Positions 1 through 8,232 of a DNA stretch of 64,000 bases are shown piece after piece. Source of the stretch: Pelotomaculum sp. PtaB.Bin104 (GTDB taxonomy: Bacteria; Bacillota; Desulfotomaculia; Desulfotomaculales; Pelotomaculaceae); contig MVQL01000244.1 in assembly GCA_002067205.1 (NCBI GenBank), positions 62,001-126,000 of the forward strand, given 5' to 3'. The first letter of the stretch is position 1. The number at the start of each line of letters is the position of its first letter. The notes under the pieces were generated by a model that did no database searches, was not told the DNA's origin, and worked only from the letters and a program-made list of their open reading frames with translations. A program made the translations under genes and the position numbers.

Positions 1-979
1 CTTCGATGGTAACCCGGTAGGTTTTATCGCCTTCCAGAGCCTCGTTCAGTTTAATGGTCAGCTTTTTCCCTGAGATGGACACCTCGTCAATGTCCACCAC
101 TTCATCATCGGTCACATTCTCGACGGTTATTCCGTCCAAGACGCTGTCAAGGTCTTCCACAGCCTGCACACTAACATTGAAATTAACGACCAGTTCATCA
201 GTATCCTCAGCTACATCATCGCTGCTGTCGGAGGGCTGCAAACTGTTGATTTCCAAATCCTCACTGGTGTTATCATCTTCATCTTCATCTTCGTCCTCGT
301 CCAGATCAAGATCTGCCTGTAAAATTCTGTAGAGCACCATGGCCATCTCAGCCCTGGTCACCGATTTGTTGGGCTGGAAGAAGTTGCCGGGGTAGCCAAT
401 CATATAACCGTATTTGTTCATCCCCCCGACATAGCAGCGGGCATAGTAAGGAATTTCATTCAGGTCCAGGAAGGAGAGCTCTTCATCCTGACCCAGGCCC
501 ATGGCCCTGTTTGCCCATACCGCAACCTCATACCTTTTAGCAGCCGCCTGGCCGTTTAAGTTTTCGGCCTCGTCTTCCGTCAGGATTTCCTCATCGACAG
601 CAAAGCTAAGGCAGTCGTTCATCCAGGCCGGAATGTTTCTACCCCAGTCATGGTCCGAGTCATAGGTGCCGGTAAAGCCGGCAGCCCTAGAAATCATCAG
701 GATCGCCTCAAATTTGCTTACAGCGGAATTCGGGCGGAAGCTGCGGTCGGGATAACCCTTAATAATCCCATACGAGGAAATTGTCCGGATCGGTTGCGCC
801 GCCCAGTGTGAGTCAACATCATTTAATTGGATATTCGTTACTTTAACAGCTTTCCAATTGACCATGCCTTTGGTTTTACCGTTTCCTTTACCTTTCCCCT
901 GATCGGCATAGGACGCGGCCACAAGCCCTAGAATTAATACTACTGTGAGCAGCAAGGTAAAAAAACCCTTCTTAAACAA
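1..979 (-). CDS. S-layer homology (SLH) domain protein, C-terminus outside window
   Basis: Secreted cell-wall-bound surface protein. The start is a TTG at 979, eight bases after a GGAGG at 992-988; no ATG lies near. The first ~25 residues are a signal peptide (MFKKGFF, a leucine/valine-rich core, then ASYA). Two SLH-type segments follow: one with DVDSHWA and GIIKGYPDRSFRPNS around residues 55-80, another with YVGGMNKYGYMIGYPGNFFQPN and VTRAEMAMVLYRIL around residues 185-225. Next comes an acidic linker made almost wholly of D and E, then a beta-rich segment resembling bacterial Ig-like (SbsA_Ig-type) repeats that runs out of the window. SLH domains normally bind pyruvylated secondary wall polymer. 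The ligand and the role of the missing C-terminus cannot be seen. The gene is monocistronic here, behind a >1 kb non-coding upstream region. Confidence 0.85.
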   Translation of the reverse strand, partial: MFKKGFFTLLLTVVLILGLVAASYADQGKGKGNGKTKGMVNWKAVKVTNIQLNDVDSHWAAQPIRTISSYGIIKGYPDRSFRPNSAVSKFEAILMISRAAGFTGTYDSDHDWGRNIPAWMNDCLSFAVDEEILTEDEAENLNGQAAAKRYEVAVWANRAMGLGQDEELSFLDLNEIPYYARCYVGGMNKYGYMIGYPGNFFQPNKSVTRAEMAMVLYRILQADLDLDEDEDEDEDDNTSEDLEINSLQPSDSSDDVAEDTDELVVNFNVSVQAVEDLDSVLDGITVENVTDDEVVDIDEVSISGKKLTIKLNEALEGDKTYRVTIE

Positions 980-1422
980 ACAACACACCTCCAATTTAAT
1001 AATTTTTTTGGAAAACAAAATCAACCAGAACCTATGATAGCACTTCCCCCCTTAAATAATATTATTTTTATTTCACATTTAATCCAATAATGGATTAAAT
1101 TAGTTGCAATAGATAAAACTTACCCCAGTTTTAATAAACTTATTAAAGCTCAAAATAAAATTCTCTATTCACCCGATGCGACTAGTAAATTCATTGCTTG
1201 CCGGTAAAAGTGATCCGCCTCTTATGTATCTCACTACAATTAATACGACTTAGGAGAACTTTTTGGAGGTGTCATAATTTTAAAAATTTTTCTGTAAAAC
1301 ACACTCCAACTTAATCATAATAAACACCGGCTTATTTTCACTGAATAACACGGCATTCATAATGTTGACCAGCCCCAAATTTAAACTCTATATCTCAAGC
1401 AGTTCCCTGCAAATTAATTTCA

Positions 1423-1445
1423 GGCGCGGCGTGCAAAACCGCGCC
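1423..1445. repeat. perfect 7-bp GC hairpin before a mini-ORF
   Basis: GGCGCGG at 1423-1429 and CCGCGCC at 1439-1445 form a perfect hairpin. On the + strand it is followed by AAAGGAGG and a GTG-started frame of seven codons plus stop (1461-1484, MPAIWRS). This could be a leader peptide or chance; nothing downstream on + is obviously controlled by it. Confidence 0.35.
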
Positions 1446-1512
1446 AAAGGAGGTAAAAAAGTGCCAGCGATTTGGCGGAGTTAGCTTAATAGTAAATTGG
1501 TTCTATTCTAAG

Positions 1513-1531
1513 CTTTTCTTTTCTTTTCTTT
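1513..1531. repeat. CTTTT pentanucleotide tract
   Basis: Nearly four uninterrupted copies of CTTTT in non-coding DNA. It is a short simple-sequence repeat prone to slippage and has no evident functional association. Confidence 0.6.
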
Positions 1532-1855
1532 ACGAATCTCTGTTGCTATACAAACATGATCCTCACGCCTTCCCACCTGCCGGTCTCCGGCCCGGCTTAC
1601 TATAATACTACGCAGCGCCCTCGGCAATTTCCGGTACCGAATTATGTCTTTTGCCTACGCCATAATTTCCCAGATAGAAATGGGAGGACGAAACCACTAG
1701 GGCTTTGGCCTCCCGCTAAAATATTGAGGAAATGCTTTAATATTAAATTTATTCGATATTATTTTAAATCAAGCCTTCAGACCAAATCCAGCCTGAGCCT
1801 CCCTTCAATTTAGATTTTGTCATCAGGCATAGCTGTTTAGTCATAAAATAGGTGC

Positions 1856-1944
1856 ATTCTGCTTCTGCTTCTGCTTCTATTTCTGCTATTGCTATTAACT
1901 TCTACTTCTACTCCTACATCTGCTTCTGCTTTTACTTCTGCTTC
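1856..1944. repeat. degenerate (TTCTGC/TTCTAC)n simple repeat
   Basis: About 90 bases built from imperfect TTCTGC, TTCTAC and TTCTAT hexamers on the + strand. A minus-strand frame through it reads as low-complexity EAEVKAEADVGVEVEV then SNSRNRSRSRSR. That is what a purine-rich hexamer repeat encodes in any frame, so I treat it as non-coding. It sits just past the glmS terminator. Confidence 0.7.
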
Positions 1945-1995
1945 AAGTATGACAGATAGCGCCGCGTGTATATATTTACTGTTTCTTATTCTCTT

Positions 1996-2037
1996 GATAA
2001 AAAACCACCTTTGCAATTTTCGCAAGCAAAGGTGGTC
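1996..2037 (-). terminator. Rho-independent terminator of glmS
   Basis: An 11-bp perfect stem (2004-2014 with 2026-2036, ACCACCTTTGC) with an 11-base loop. Read on the minus strand it is followed by TTTTTT. It lies 65 bases past the glmS stop codon. Confidence 0.85.
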
Positions 2038-2101
2038 TTGTCATTTTATTTTAATATTTGTTCATGCTTGGTTACCAGGTTAATGGTGCTGTTTTCCATT
2101 A

Positions 2102-3931
2102 TCACTCCACCGTTACGCTCTTGGCCAAATTCCTCGGCTTATCGACATCGCAGCCTCTCTCTACTGCCGTATGGTAAGCCAGCAGCTGCAGGGGAATTAC
2201 GGTCAGCACCGGGGCCAGGACCGGATGGGTTTTCGGAATATAGATCACTTTGTCTGCTACCTTTTCCACATCCTTTAGGCCCTCCATAGCAAAAGCAATC
2301 ACATTGGCGCCGCGGGCGTTGACCTCCTGGATATTGCTGACCATCTTGTCAAAAAGGTTTTCCTGGGTAGCCAGGGCCACTACCGGCATCTGCTCTTCAA
2401 TCAAGGCCAGGGTGCCGTGCTTCAGTTCACCGGCAGCATAAGCCTCAGCATGTATATATGAAATCTCTTTCAGTTTCAGGGAGCCTTCCATGGCCACGGA
2501 ATAGTCCAGGCCCCGGCCAATAAAAAATACATCTTTGCAACCGGCAAACTCCCGTGCAAAATCCCTGATTTCCACCGTGTTTTCCAGGATGGTCTGCGAC
2601 TTGGCCGCAAGCTTTTTCATTTCCAAAATTATTTTTCTAATTTCCCCGGGCTCAACTGTGCCACGCTGCTCAGCCAGGTAGAGGGCGAACAGGTACATCG
2701 CCTCCAGTTGGGTAGTATAAGCTTTTGTTGAGGCAACAGCAATCTCGGGGCCGGCCCAGGTGTAGATTACACCGTCAGCCTCCCTGGACACGGAGCTGCC
2801 GACAACGTTGGTTACAGCGATTACCTTAGCCCTAAGCCGCTTGGCCTCCCGCATTGCGGCCAGGGTATCGGCAGTCTCGCCGGACTGGCTGATTACCACG
2901 ACCAGGGAGCCCGGATCGATTACCAGGTGCCGGTAGCGAAACTCCGAGGCAATATCCACCTCTACCGGCAGGTGCACCAGTTTTTCAATGATGTACTTGC
3001 CGACAAGCCCGGCGTGATAGGCAGTGCCGCAGGCCACGATATAGATCTTTTTCAAGTCCTTGATTTCCTCCGGGGTCATTTTAATTTCGTCAAGAATGAC
3101 GCCGGAGCCGTCTGCCGCAATCCGGCCGCCCAGGGTATCATGCAGGGCTTTGGGCTGTTCATTTATTTCCTTGAGCATAAAGTGGTCGTACCCGCCTTTT
3201 TCCGCCTGCTCCGCTTCCCACTTAATTTCCATTACTTCTTTATTAATCACGTTAAGCTGCCAGTCCGAAACCTTAACCTCACCGGACTGAATTAATGCTA
3301 TTTCTCCATCGTTAAGGATATAGGCCTTTCGGGTATGTTTTAATATTGCCGGGATGTCCGAGGCCAGGAAGTTTTCGCCTTCACCCAGGCCTACTACCAG
3401 CGGGCTGTCCTGCCTGACAGCCACCACCCGGTCCGGTTCATGACTGGAAATCACGGCCATGGCAAAAGAGCCCTCCAGCTTTGACACCGTGTTAAGGACG
3501 GCTGCGATTAGGTCTCCTTGATAAAAGTGCTCAATTAAGTGCGGGAGCACCTCGGTGTCGGTCTGTGAATGAAAAGTATGGCCCTGTGACTGCAACCATT
3601 CCCGCAGGGTCAGATAGTTTTCAATGATCCCGTTATGCACCACGGCAAAACACCCGGTACAGTCCGTGTGGGGATGGGCGTTGTTGTCCGAGGGCTTGCC
3701 GTGGGTAGCCCAGCGGGTGTGACCGATACCCATTTTAGCCTGATAGCTTTGTACTGCCAGCTTTTCCTTAAGTGCGGCCAGCTTGCCGGTTTTCTTGATA
3801 AAATTTAGGCGGTTTTCTTCCGGAAAGACCACACCGGCAGAGTCATAGCCCCGGTACTCCAGCTTCTCCAAACTTTCTACCAATAAAGGAACAGCTTCTC
3901 TATAACCAATATATCCTACAATTCCGCACAT
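2102..3931 (-). CDS. glmS: glutamine--fructose-6-phosphate aminotransferase (isomerizing)
   Basis: Makes glucosamine-6-phosphate from fructose-6-phosphate and glutamine, the first step to UDP-GlcNAc for peptidoglycan. The 609-residue length is typical. The N-terminal glutaminase half begins MCGIVGYIG, where Cys2 becomes the N-terminal nucleophile, and contains GHTRWATHG and the HNGIIENY motif. The C-terminal half carries two SIS isomerase domains (VACGTAYHAG, SQSGETADT, STKAYTTQL) and ends KSVTVE. A good AGGAGG precedes the ATG. It is separated from glmM by ~670 bp holding its own promoter and a glmS self-cleaving ribozyme, so product feedback on mRNA stability is expected. Confidence 0.98.
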   Translation of the reverse strand: MCGIVGYIGYREAVPLLVESLEKLEYRGYDSAGVVFPEENRLNFIKKTGKLAALKEKLAVQSYQAKMGIGHTRWATHGKPSDNNAHPHTDCTGCFAVVHNGIIENYLTLREWLQSQGHTFHSQTDTEVLPHLIEHFYQGDLIAAVLNTVSKLEGSFAMAVISSHEPDRVVAVRQDSPLVVGLGEGENFLASDIPAILKHTRKAYILNDGEIALIQSGEVKVSDWQLNVINKEVMEIKWEAEQAEKGGYDHFMLKEINEQPKALHDTLGGRIAADGSGVILDEIKMTPEEIKDLKKIYIVACGTAYHAGLVGKYIIEKLVHLPVEVDIASEFRYRHLVIDPGSLVVVISQSGETADTLAAMREAKRLRAKVIAVTNVVGSSVSREADGVIYTWAGPEIAVASTKAYTTQLEAMYLFALYLAEQRGTVEPGEIRKIILEMKKLAAKSQTILENTVEIRDFAREFAGCKDVFFIGRGLDYSVAMEGSLKLKEISYIHAEAYAAGELKHGTLALIEEQMPVVALATQENLFDKMVSNIQEVNARGANVIAFAMEGLKDVEKVADKVIYIPKTHPVLAPVLTVIPLQLLAYHTAVERGCDVDKPRNLAKSVTVE

Positions 3932-4215
3932 TATTTTTTACCTCCTGATTTTTCCCAAAGTACACAAAGCTTTCTTCCTTTAATTAACAAGAGAGAACTC
4001 CCGTAGGACGATTTTAACTGACAAACCTCAAACCAGCTACTGCTTGCTGCTAATGGCTAAATTTCATACGGTCCCGTTTTCGCCGGGCTGAGATATTATG
4101 CGTCAATTCTAAAAAAACAGAAATGCCGGGCATATGAAAGCCACGGCACTTAAGATGCAGTTTATGGGTATTCTCATCAAGGCAATACTAACCCTGTAGG
4201 TGCTACGCCGCTATT
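3932..4215. other. glmS 5' leader downstream of the ribozyme
   Basis: About 280 bases between the ribozyme 3' element and the glmS start, with no gene. On the minus strand a weak hairpin (TGCCG/CGGCA, about 4126-4150) is followed by TTTCTGTTTTTTT. It could act as an intrinsic terminator or attenuator ahead of glmS, but the stem is short and imperfect. Confidence 0.4.
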
Positions 4216-4480
4216 GGCCGCTGGCAATTTTGTCCCACTAGTTACCCGGTGGTTTTGTAATGCCGCTGACGGTCCGGCCGGACCGGGGGGAACCCGCCGA
4301 AAATTCGATTAACCCCCGCCTCGTCAACCCTGATTATGACCTAAGAAATGTAAGCAAAGCTTAAATACGATCAACAACAGTTTTTCAACTAAGAATCAGG
4401 CAAGCCTTAAATCCAGGTGATTTATTTCCAGCTCTGTAACTTTGTCGGCTGCCTATATAAACAGGGTTCTGGCGCTTTTT
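4216..4480 (-). ncRNA. glmS ribozyme (GlcN6P-responsive self-cleaving leader)
   Basis: Read on the minus strand, AAAAAGCGCCAGAACCCTG (4480-4462) matches the cleavage site and 5' strand of the glmS ribozyme, with cleavage expected between A4476 and G4475. The core continues with GTTGACGAGG, TTAATCGA and TTCGGCGGGT (about 4329-4275). The P4 hairpin GGTCCGGCCGGACC and the 3' element AACTAGTGGGACAAA (about 4242-4228) follow. All parts of the Bacillus-type consensus are present in order. P1 is AACCCTG pairing with CAGGGTT, closed by an unusually long insert of ~130 bases (about 4462-4333). It lies upstream of glmS, as in other Firmicutes. Confidence 0.93.
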
Positions 4481-4549
4481 ATTAAATTTTCTCACATAAG
4501 ATCAAAGTGACCTTATACCAACCAGTCATTCCCACCCCCATTGGCTTCT

Positions 4550-4578
4550 AGTTTAATAAAAACTCCTGTTTGTGTCAA
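4550..4578 (-). promoter_or_regulatory. sigma-A-type promoter of glmS
   Basis: On the minus strand a perfect -35 TTGACA (4578-4573), a 17-base spacer and TAAACT as -10 (4555-4550). Transcription would begin near 4543, ~65 bases before the ribozyme cleavage site. Confidence 0.75.
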
Positions 4579-4654
4579 GATTTAATAAATTTAAAAAATT
4601 TATTAAATAGCTGATTTTGCTAATTTTGCTCATTCGACATACAAATGGTTCAGA

Positions 4655-5983
4655 TCATTTGATTTTCTCGATTATACTCGCCAGTCTGCCGACAATCTCC
4701 TTCAGTTGCTCCATATCCCTTCCTTCAGCCATTACCCGCACCAGAGACTCAGTACCGGACGGGCGCACCAGGATGCGTCCTTCTCCACTCAACCTATGTT
4801 CAATTTTCTTGATCGCCTCAGCCAAAACCGGGCTATCCATCACTTGAGCTTTATCAGCAACCGGCACGTTTACCAGCAACTGGGGAAGCCGTTCCATCTG
4901 GTCGGCCAGCTCCGCTAGCGAACGGCCGCTTTCTTTGATCACTTTTAAAAGCTGCAAGGCCGTCAAAATACCATCACCGGTAGTGTTATGCTCCAGGGAA
5001 ATGATGTGTCCGGACTGCTCGCCGCCAAGGCAGGCACCGGAGCGCTGCATTTCCTCCAATACATAGCGGTCACCGACTTTGGTCTCGATCACCTGGATAT
5101 CAGAATCACGGAGAGCCAGGTGCAGCCCGAGATTGCTCATCACCGTAACGACCACGGTATTTTTAGCCAGCAAGCCCTTCTCCTTTAAGTGGCGGGCACA
5201 GATAACCATAATTTGGTCGCCGTCAACCAGCCTGCCGCCGGCGTCTACTGCCAGTACCCGGTCGGCGTCACCGTCGTGGGCAAGACCAAGATCGGCCCCG
5301 TTGGAGACAACAGTCTCCATTAAAACTTCCGGATGGGTGGAGCCGCACCCGTAGTTGATGTTGATCCCGTCCGGTTGGCTGAAGATAGTGGTGACTTCTG
5401 CACCCAACTTGTTAAAAATCCTTGGGGCAACCTGATAAGCCGCACCGTTAGCGCAGTCCACAACAACCTTAAGTCCGCTTAAATCCATTTTAAAAACGCT
5501 GCAGGCAAAATCAACATAACGGTCGGCGGCATCGGTCATGCGGTATAAGCGTCCAATCCCCCCGCCGACTGGGCAGGGGATGCCGGTACATTCATTTAAA
5601 ACTAACTCTTCAATATCCGCCTCGACTTCATCGGAGAGCTTGAAGCCGCTGGCACTGAAGAACTTGATGCCGTTATCGTCAACCGGGTTATGCGAAGCGG
5701 ATATTACTACCCCAGCCGCTGCTTTAAGTTCACGGGTCAGGTACGCGATGGCCGGTGTGGGCAACACTCCCAATGTTACTGCATCTATACCGGCGGAACA
5801 TATGCCGGCAACCAGTGCGGCCTCCAGCATATCCCCGGAAATACGGGTGTCTTTACCAATGACCATGCGGCTGCCGTTATTACCCCCGGCCAGGACAAAT
5901 GCTCCGGCCCGGCCAAGTTTATAAGCTAGCTCTGGTGTTAGATCACGGTTAGCTACACCCCTGACCCCATCTGTACCAAACAT
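4655..5983 (-). CDS. glmM: phosphoglucosamine mutase
   Basis: Converts GlcN-6-P to GlcN-1-P, directly after GlmS. At 442 residues it is of family length. The N-terminus is [12 protein letters not shown]. The phosphoserine loop is [16 protein letters not shown], the metal site [12 protein letters not shown], the sugar-binding loop GGEQSGHI and the C-terminal phosphate loop [12 protein letters not shown]. No other start is possible, because a stop lies nine codons upstream. It is last in a cdaA-cdaR-glmM unit, an order kept in most Firmicutes; in Bacillus and Lactococcus CdaA and GlmM interact physically. A 138-bp AT-rich gap separates it from cdaR. Confidence 0.98.
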   Translation of the reverse strand: MFGTDGVRGVANRDLTPELAYKLGRAGAFVLAGGNNGSRMVIGKDTRISGDMLEAALVAGICSAGIDAVTLGVLPTPAIAYLTRELKAAAGVVISASHNPVDDNGIKFFSASGFKLSDEVEADIEELVLNECTGIPCPVGGGIGRLYRMTDAADRYVDFACSVFKMDLSGLKVVVDCANGAAYQVAPRIFNKLGAEVTTIFSQPDGININYGCGSTHPEVLMETVVSNGADLGLAHDGDADRVLAVDAGGRLVDGDQIMVICARHLKEKGLLAKNTVVVTVMSNLGLHLALRDSDIQVIETKVGDRYVLEEMQRSGACLGGEQSGHIISLEHNTTGDGILTALQLLKVIKESGRSLAELADQMERLPQLLVNVPVADKAQVMDSPVLAEAIKKIEHRLSGEGRILVRPSGTESLVRVMAEGRDMEQLKEIVGRLASIIEKIK

Positions 5984-6121
5984 TACCCCAATCGAACCCG
6001 TCCCCTTTCACCGCCAAGGTACGTTATTTAATTGAAAAATGTTCTTTTTTTAATTAAATATAAAATTATATATCATTTTATGTGATCCGGCATCTTTGTG
6101 TCAATCCCCCGCCCAGGCAGA

Positions 6122-7081
6122 TTATGGCTTCGGTGGATTGGATCCATTGGTATTTGGCTCCTCTTCAACCTGCTGCTCTGTTTTGTTAACATCCAAATAA
6201 ACTTTTACCCGTCCCGGCTGGGCATAAAAAATTCCGGCAACCGGCGCCAGGCTCACCTCTCTCACCAGGTTTTGGCTAACGCCGTTAATATCCACAGGCA
6301 TGGTCTTTATTTCCGAAATTGTGTTCAGCACTTCGACTGGGCCGGATATCTGTACCGAGGCCGGCTCAGCATAACTGCGGGTAATGGTAAACCCAGCGGC
6401 AGGCGTCCCGGAAAACTGCGGCTTGACCGGAACAGCCTTAGAAAGGGTAGTGCCGGCAATGGGCACTGTAACCTGAACCGTAGCCGGTTTCACAGTAATG
6501 CCTGCCACACTCACGCTAACCGTAACAGCCTCATTTACGTCCTTTGTGGCCGTATTGATGTCTACTACTGCTGTGACCTGGCTGATTGTATTCACTACTC
6601 TTCCCGGACCATTAACAGATACGGTCTCAGGCCGGCATACCGGTGCCAGGGCCGTGAAGCCCGGGGCGGGAGTTCCCCTCAAGCTGACGGTGACCGACAG
6701 CACTTTTTCCACCAGTGAGTCTAGCGATAGACGCACTTCCGCCGGGATGACCTGAGCTACACGTACACCTGGCGGAGCGCTAATCTGAACTGGCAACGTA
6801 ATATCACCGGCCTCACCTTGTGATAAATCAACCACCGCCTTCAAATCTCCCGGATTGATGTTAGCCAGCTGGGTTTTGTTCCCGACCACGCGCACCCTGA
6901 CTATTTCCGGCATTCCATCTGCAATTATTAAATCCCCGGCCAAACCCGTTTGCACCAGGCCGATATCCAGTAATTTTTCCCCGGTCGGGTTCTGTTCATT
7001 GCTGACGTATATCCATAAAATTAAAGCCAGCAGCACAGATAGCAACTTAATGGAATTGTTCTGCCAATTCTCCTGCGCCAT
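6122..7081 (-). CDS. cdaR: YbbR-domain protein CdaR, regulator of the c-di-AMP cyclase
   Basis: Membrane-anchored extracytoplasmic protein that modulates CdaA. The N-terminal ~25 residues hold one membrane span (IKLLSVLLALILWIYVSNEQ). About four YbbR-like beta repeats follow, each with the V.G P..V or G...V..I pattern (for example SVNGPGRVVNTISQV and ISGPVEVLNTISEI), then a polar PNTNGSNPPKP tail. At 319 residues it is within the family range. The cdaA stop codon is part of this gene's AGGAGG ribosome site, so the pair is translationally coupled. Confidence 0.93.
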   Translation of the reverse strand: MAQENWQNNSIKLLSVLLALILWIYVSNEQNPTGEKLLDIGLVQTGLAGDLIIADGMPEIVRVRVVGNKTQLANINPGDLKAVVDLSQGEAGDITLPVQISAPPGVRVAQVIPAEVRLSLDSLVEKVLSVTVSLRGTPAPGFTALAPVCRPETVSVNGPGRVVNTISQVTAVVDINTATKDVNEAVTVSVSVAGITVKPATVQVTVPIAGTTLSKAVPVKPQFSGTPAAGFTITRSYAEPASVQISGPVEVLNTISEIKTMPVDINGVSQNLVREVSLAPVAGIFYAQPGRVKVYLDVNKTEQQVEEEPNTNGSNPPKP

Positions 7082-7083
7082 GG

Positions 7084-7926
7084 CTACCTCCTAGCCCAAA
7101 GTGATGTCAGTGTACTGCCTGGTTTGCTGCTAAAAAGCGCGCTCAGCCTTTCCTGCAGGCTAGCCTCATCCAAATTTCTTGTGAGAATACCTTCCACTGC
7201 CATTGAGATGATCCCGGTCTCCTCGGATACAATCACTGCTACCGCGTCAGAGTGCTCGCCGATGCCGATACCCGCCCGGTGTCTAGTGCCCAAGTCACTG
7301 GTGAGATTGGGATTTTCACTAAGAGGTAAAAAGCACGCTGCCGCAACGACCCGGCCATTCCGAATAATTACCGCACCATCGTGGAGAGGGGTCTTAGGTA
7401 TGAATATATTAACCAGGAATTCAGCAGACACAAGCCCGTCGATTTTTAATCCGGTATCAATATGTTCCTCCAAGCCGGTCTCACGTACTAACACAATCAA
7501 TGCACCGATTTTGTTTTTAGACATGATGGTGGTCGCCCGGGTAATTTCGGCAATAATCTTAACCTGGCTGATATCTCCCTGGGCCTGCGGGGCAAGTGAG
7601 CCATGCTTCAAGAATTGCCCACGGCCAAGCTTTTCCAGCGCCCGCCGGAGCTCAGGCTGGAATACTACCGGCAGCGCTACCACCAGGGCGGTCATAGCCT
7701 GCTTTAAAAGCCAATTCATAGTGTATAAATTAAGCATACTGGAGAGAGCGGTGGCGATCAGCAGAACAGCCAGTCCCTTGATTAACTGCACAGCCCTGGT
7801 TCCCTTAATCATCAGCATTAATTTGTAAACTATATAGGCCACAATAAGAATGTCGATCACGCTGTAAAGGTTGAACTTGAGCACCGTTTCTAAATAATCA
7901 AGGTTGGGGAACCATAACTGCTCCAC
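7084..7926 (-). CDS. cdaA: diadenylate cyclase CdaA
   Basis: Condenses two ATP into cyclic di-AMP at the membrane. Three transmembrane helices occupy roughly the first 90 residues. The DisA_N-type cyclase domain follows with both catalytic motifs, DGA (LHDGAVIIRNGR) and RHR (GTRHRAGIGIGE). I place the start at GTG 7926, seven bases after GGGGGGAG; this gives MEQLWFPNLDYLE. An upstream in-frame ATG at 7956 would add ten polar residues and has only a weak ribosome site. First gene of cdaA-cdaR-glmM. Confidence 0.95.
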   Translation of the reverse strand: MEQLWFPNLDYLETVLKFNLYSVIDILIVAYIVYKLMLMIKGTRAVQLIKGLAVLLIATALSSMLNLYTMNWLLKQAMTALVVALPVVFQPELRRALEKLGRGQFLKHGSLAPQAQGDISQVKIIAEITRATTIMSKNKIGALIVLVRETGLEEHIDTGLKIDGLVSAEFLVNIFIPKTPLHDGAVIIRNGRVVAAACFLPLSENPNLTSDLGTRHRAGIGIGEHSDAVAVIVSEETGIISMAVEGILTRNLDEASLQERLSALFSSKPGSTLTSLWARR

Positions 7927-8026
7927 CGGACACTCCCCCCTTTCCTGCCATCCCAAATATTATCTCTCTGAATTAGATAAAACTTTCATGTCTTACCGGT
8001 CACAGGCTATAATGAATATTACTCAT

Positions 8027-8062
8027 AAAAAAACCGCATCACCATTATTTCGGTGACGGCAG
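8027..8062 (-). terminator. terminator of the ilv-leu-cimA operon
   Basis: On the minus strand CCGTCACC and GGTGATGCGG pair (one bulge) around GAAATAAT and are followed by TTTTTT. It lies ~170 bases past the cimA stop and before cdaA, with no gene between. Confidence 0.8.
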
Positions 8063-8232
8063 TCTGTTTCCTGCACAAACGATTGTTTTTTGATTTTATC
8101 GTCATTACAGATCAATTGAGAGCTTCGGCAGAGGTTACAATTGCTGCAGGTTTTCTAAACTTGCAGCAGGTAATAGGCCGCGGCTTACCTTATCCTTTAA
8201 AAATTTCTTCCCAAAAAATATCCCCGGCGCCG

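Larger units (their letters stand above)
980..2101. other. 1.1 kb intergenic region with no convincing gene
   Basis: Lies between the SLH gene and the 3' end of glmS. It holds an AT-rich leader for the SLH gene, a GC hairpin at 1423-1445, a CTTTT tract at 1513-1531, a possible structured stretch at 1560-1730 (GGGAGG/CCTCCC arms flanking 1682-1714), a hexamer-like simple repeat at 1856-1944 and the glmS terminator. Short reading frames here have low-complexity or composition-driven products and no good ribosome site. I could not match the structured stretch to any riboswitch or small-RNA class I know. Confidence 0.6.

Noticed and set aside
1837-2025. 62-codon minus frame through the hexamer repeat and the glmS terminator
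   Set aside because: Low-complexity product dictated by the repeat; it also reads through the terminator stem and has no ribosome site.
1556-2289. Several + strand open frames of 60-107 codons near glmS
   Set aside because: No recognisable domains or ribosome sites; they overlap the terminator and the end of glmS on the other strand.
6098-6718. 206-codon open frame on the + strand opposite cdaR
   Set aside because: It is antisense to a well-supported YbbR gene; composition is arginine/histidine/serine-rich with no ribosome site, as expected of a shadow frame.
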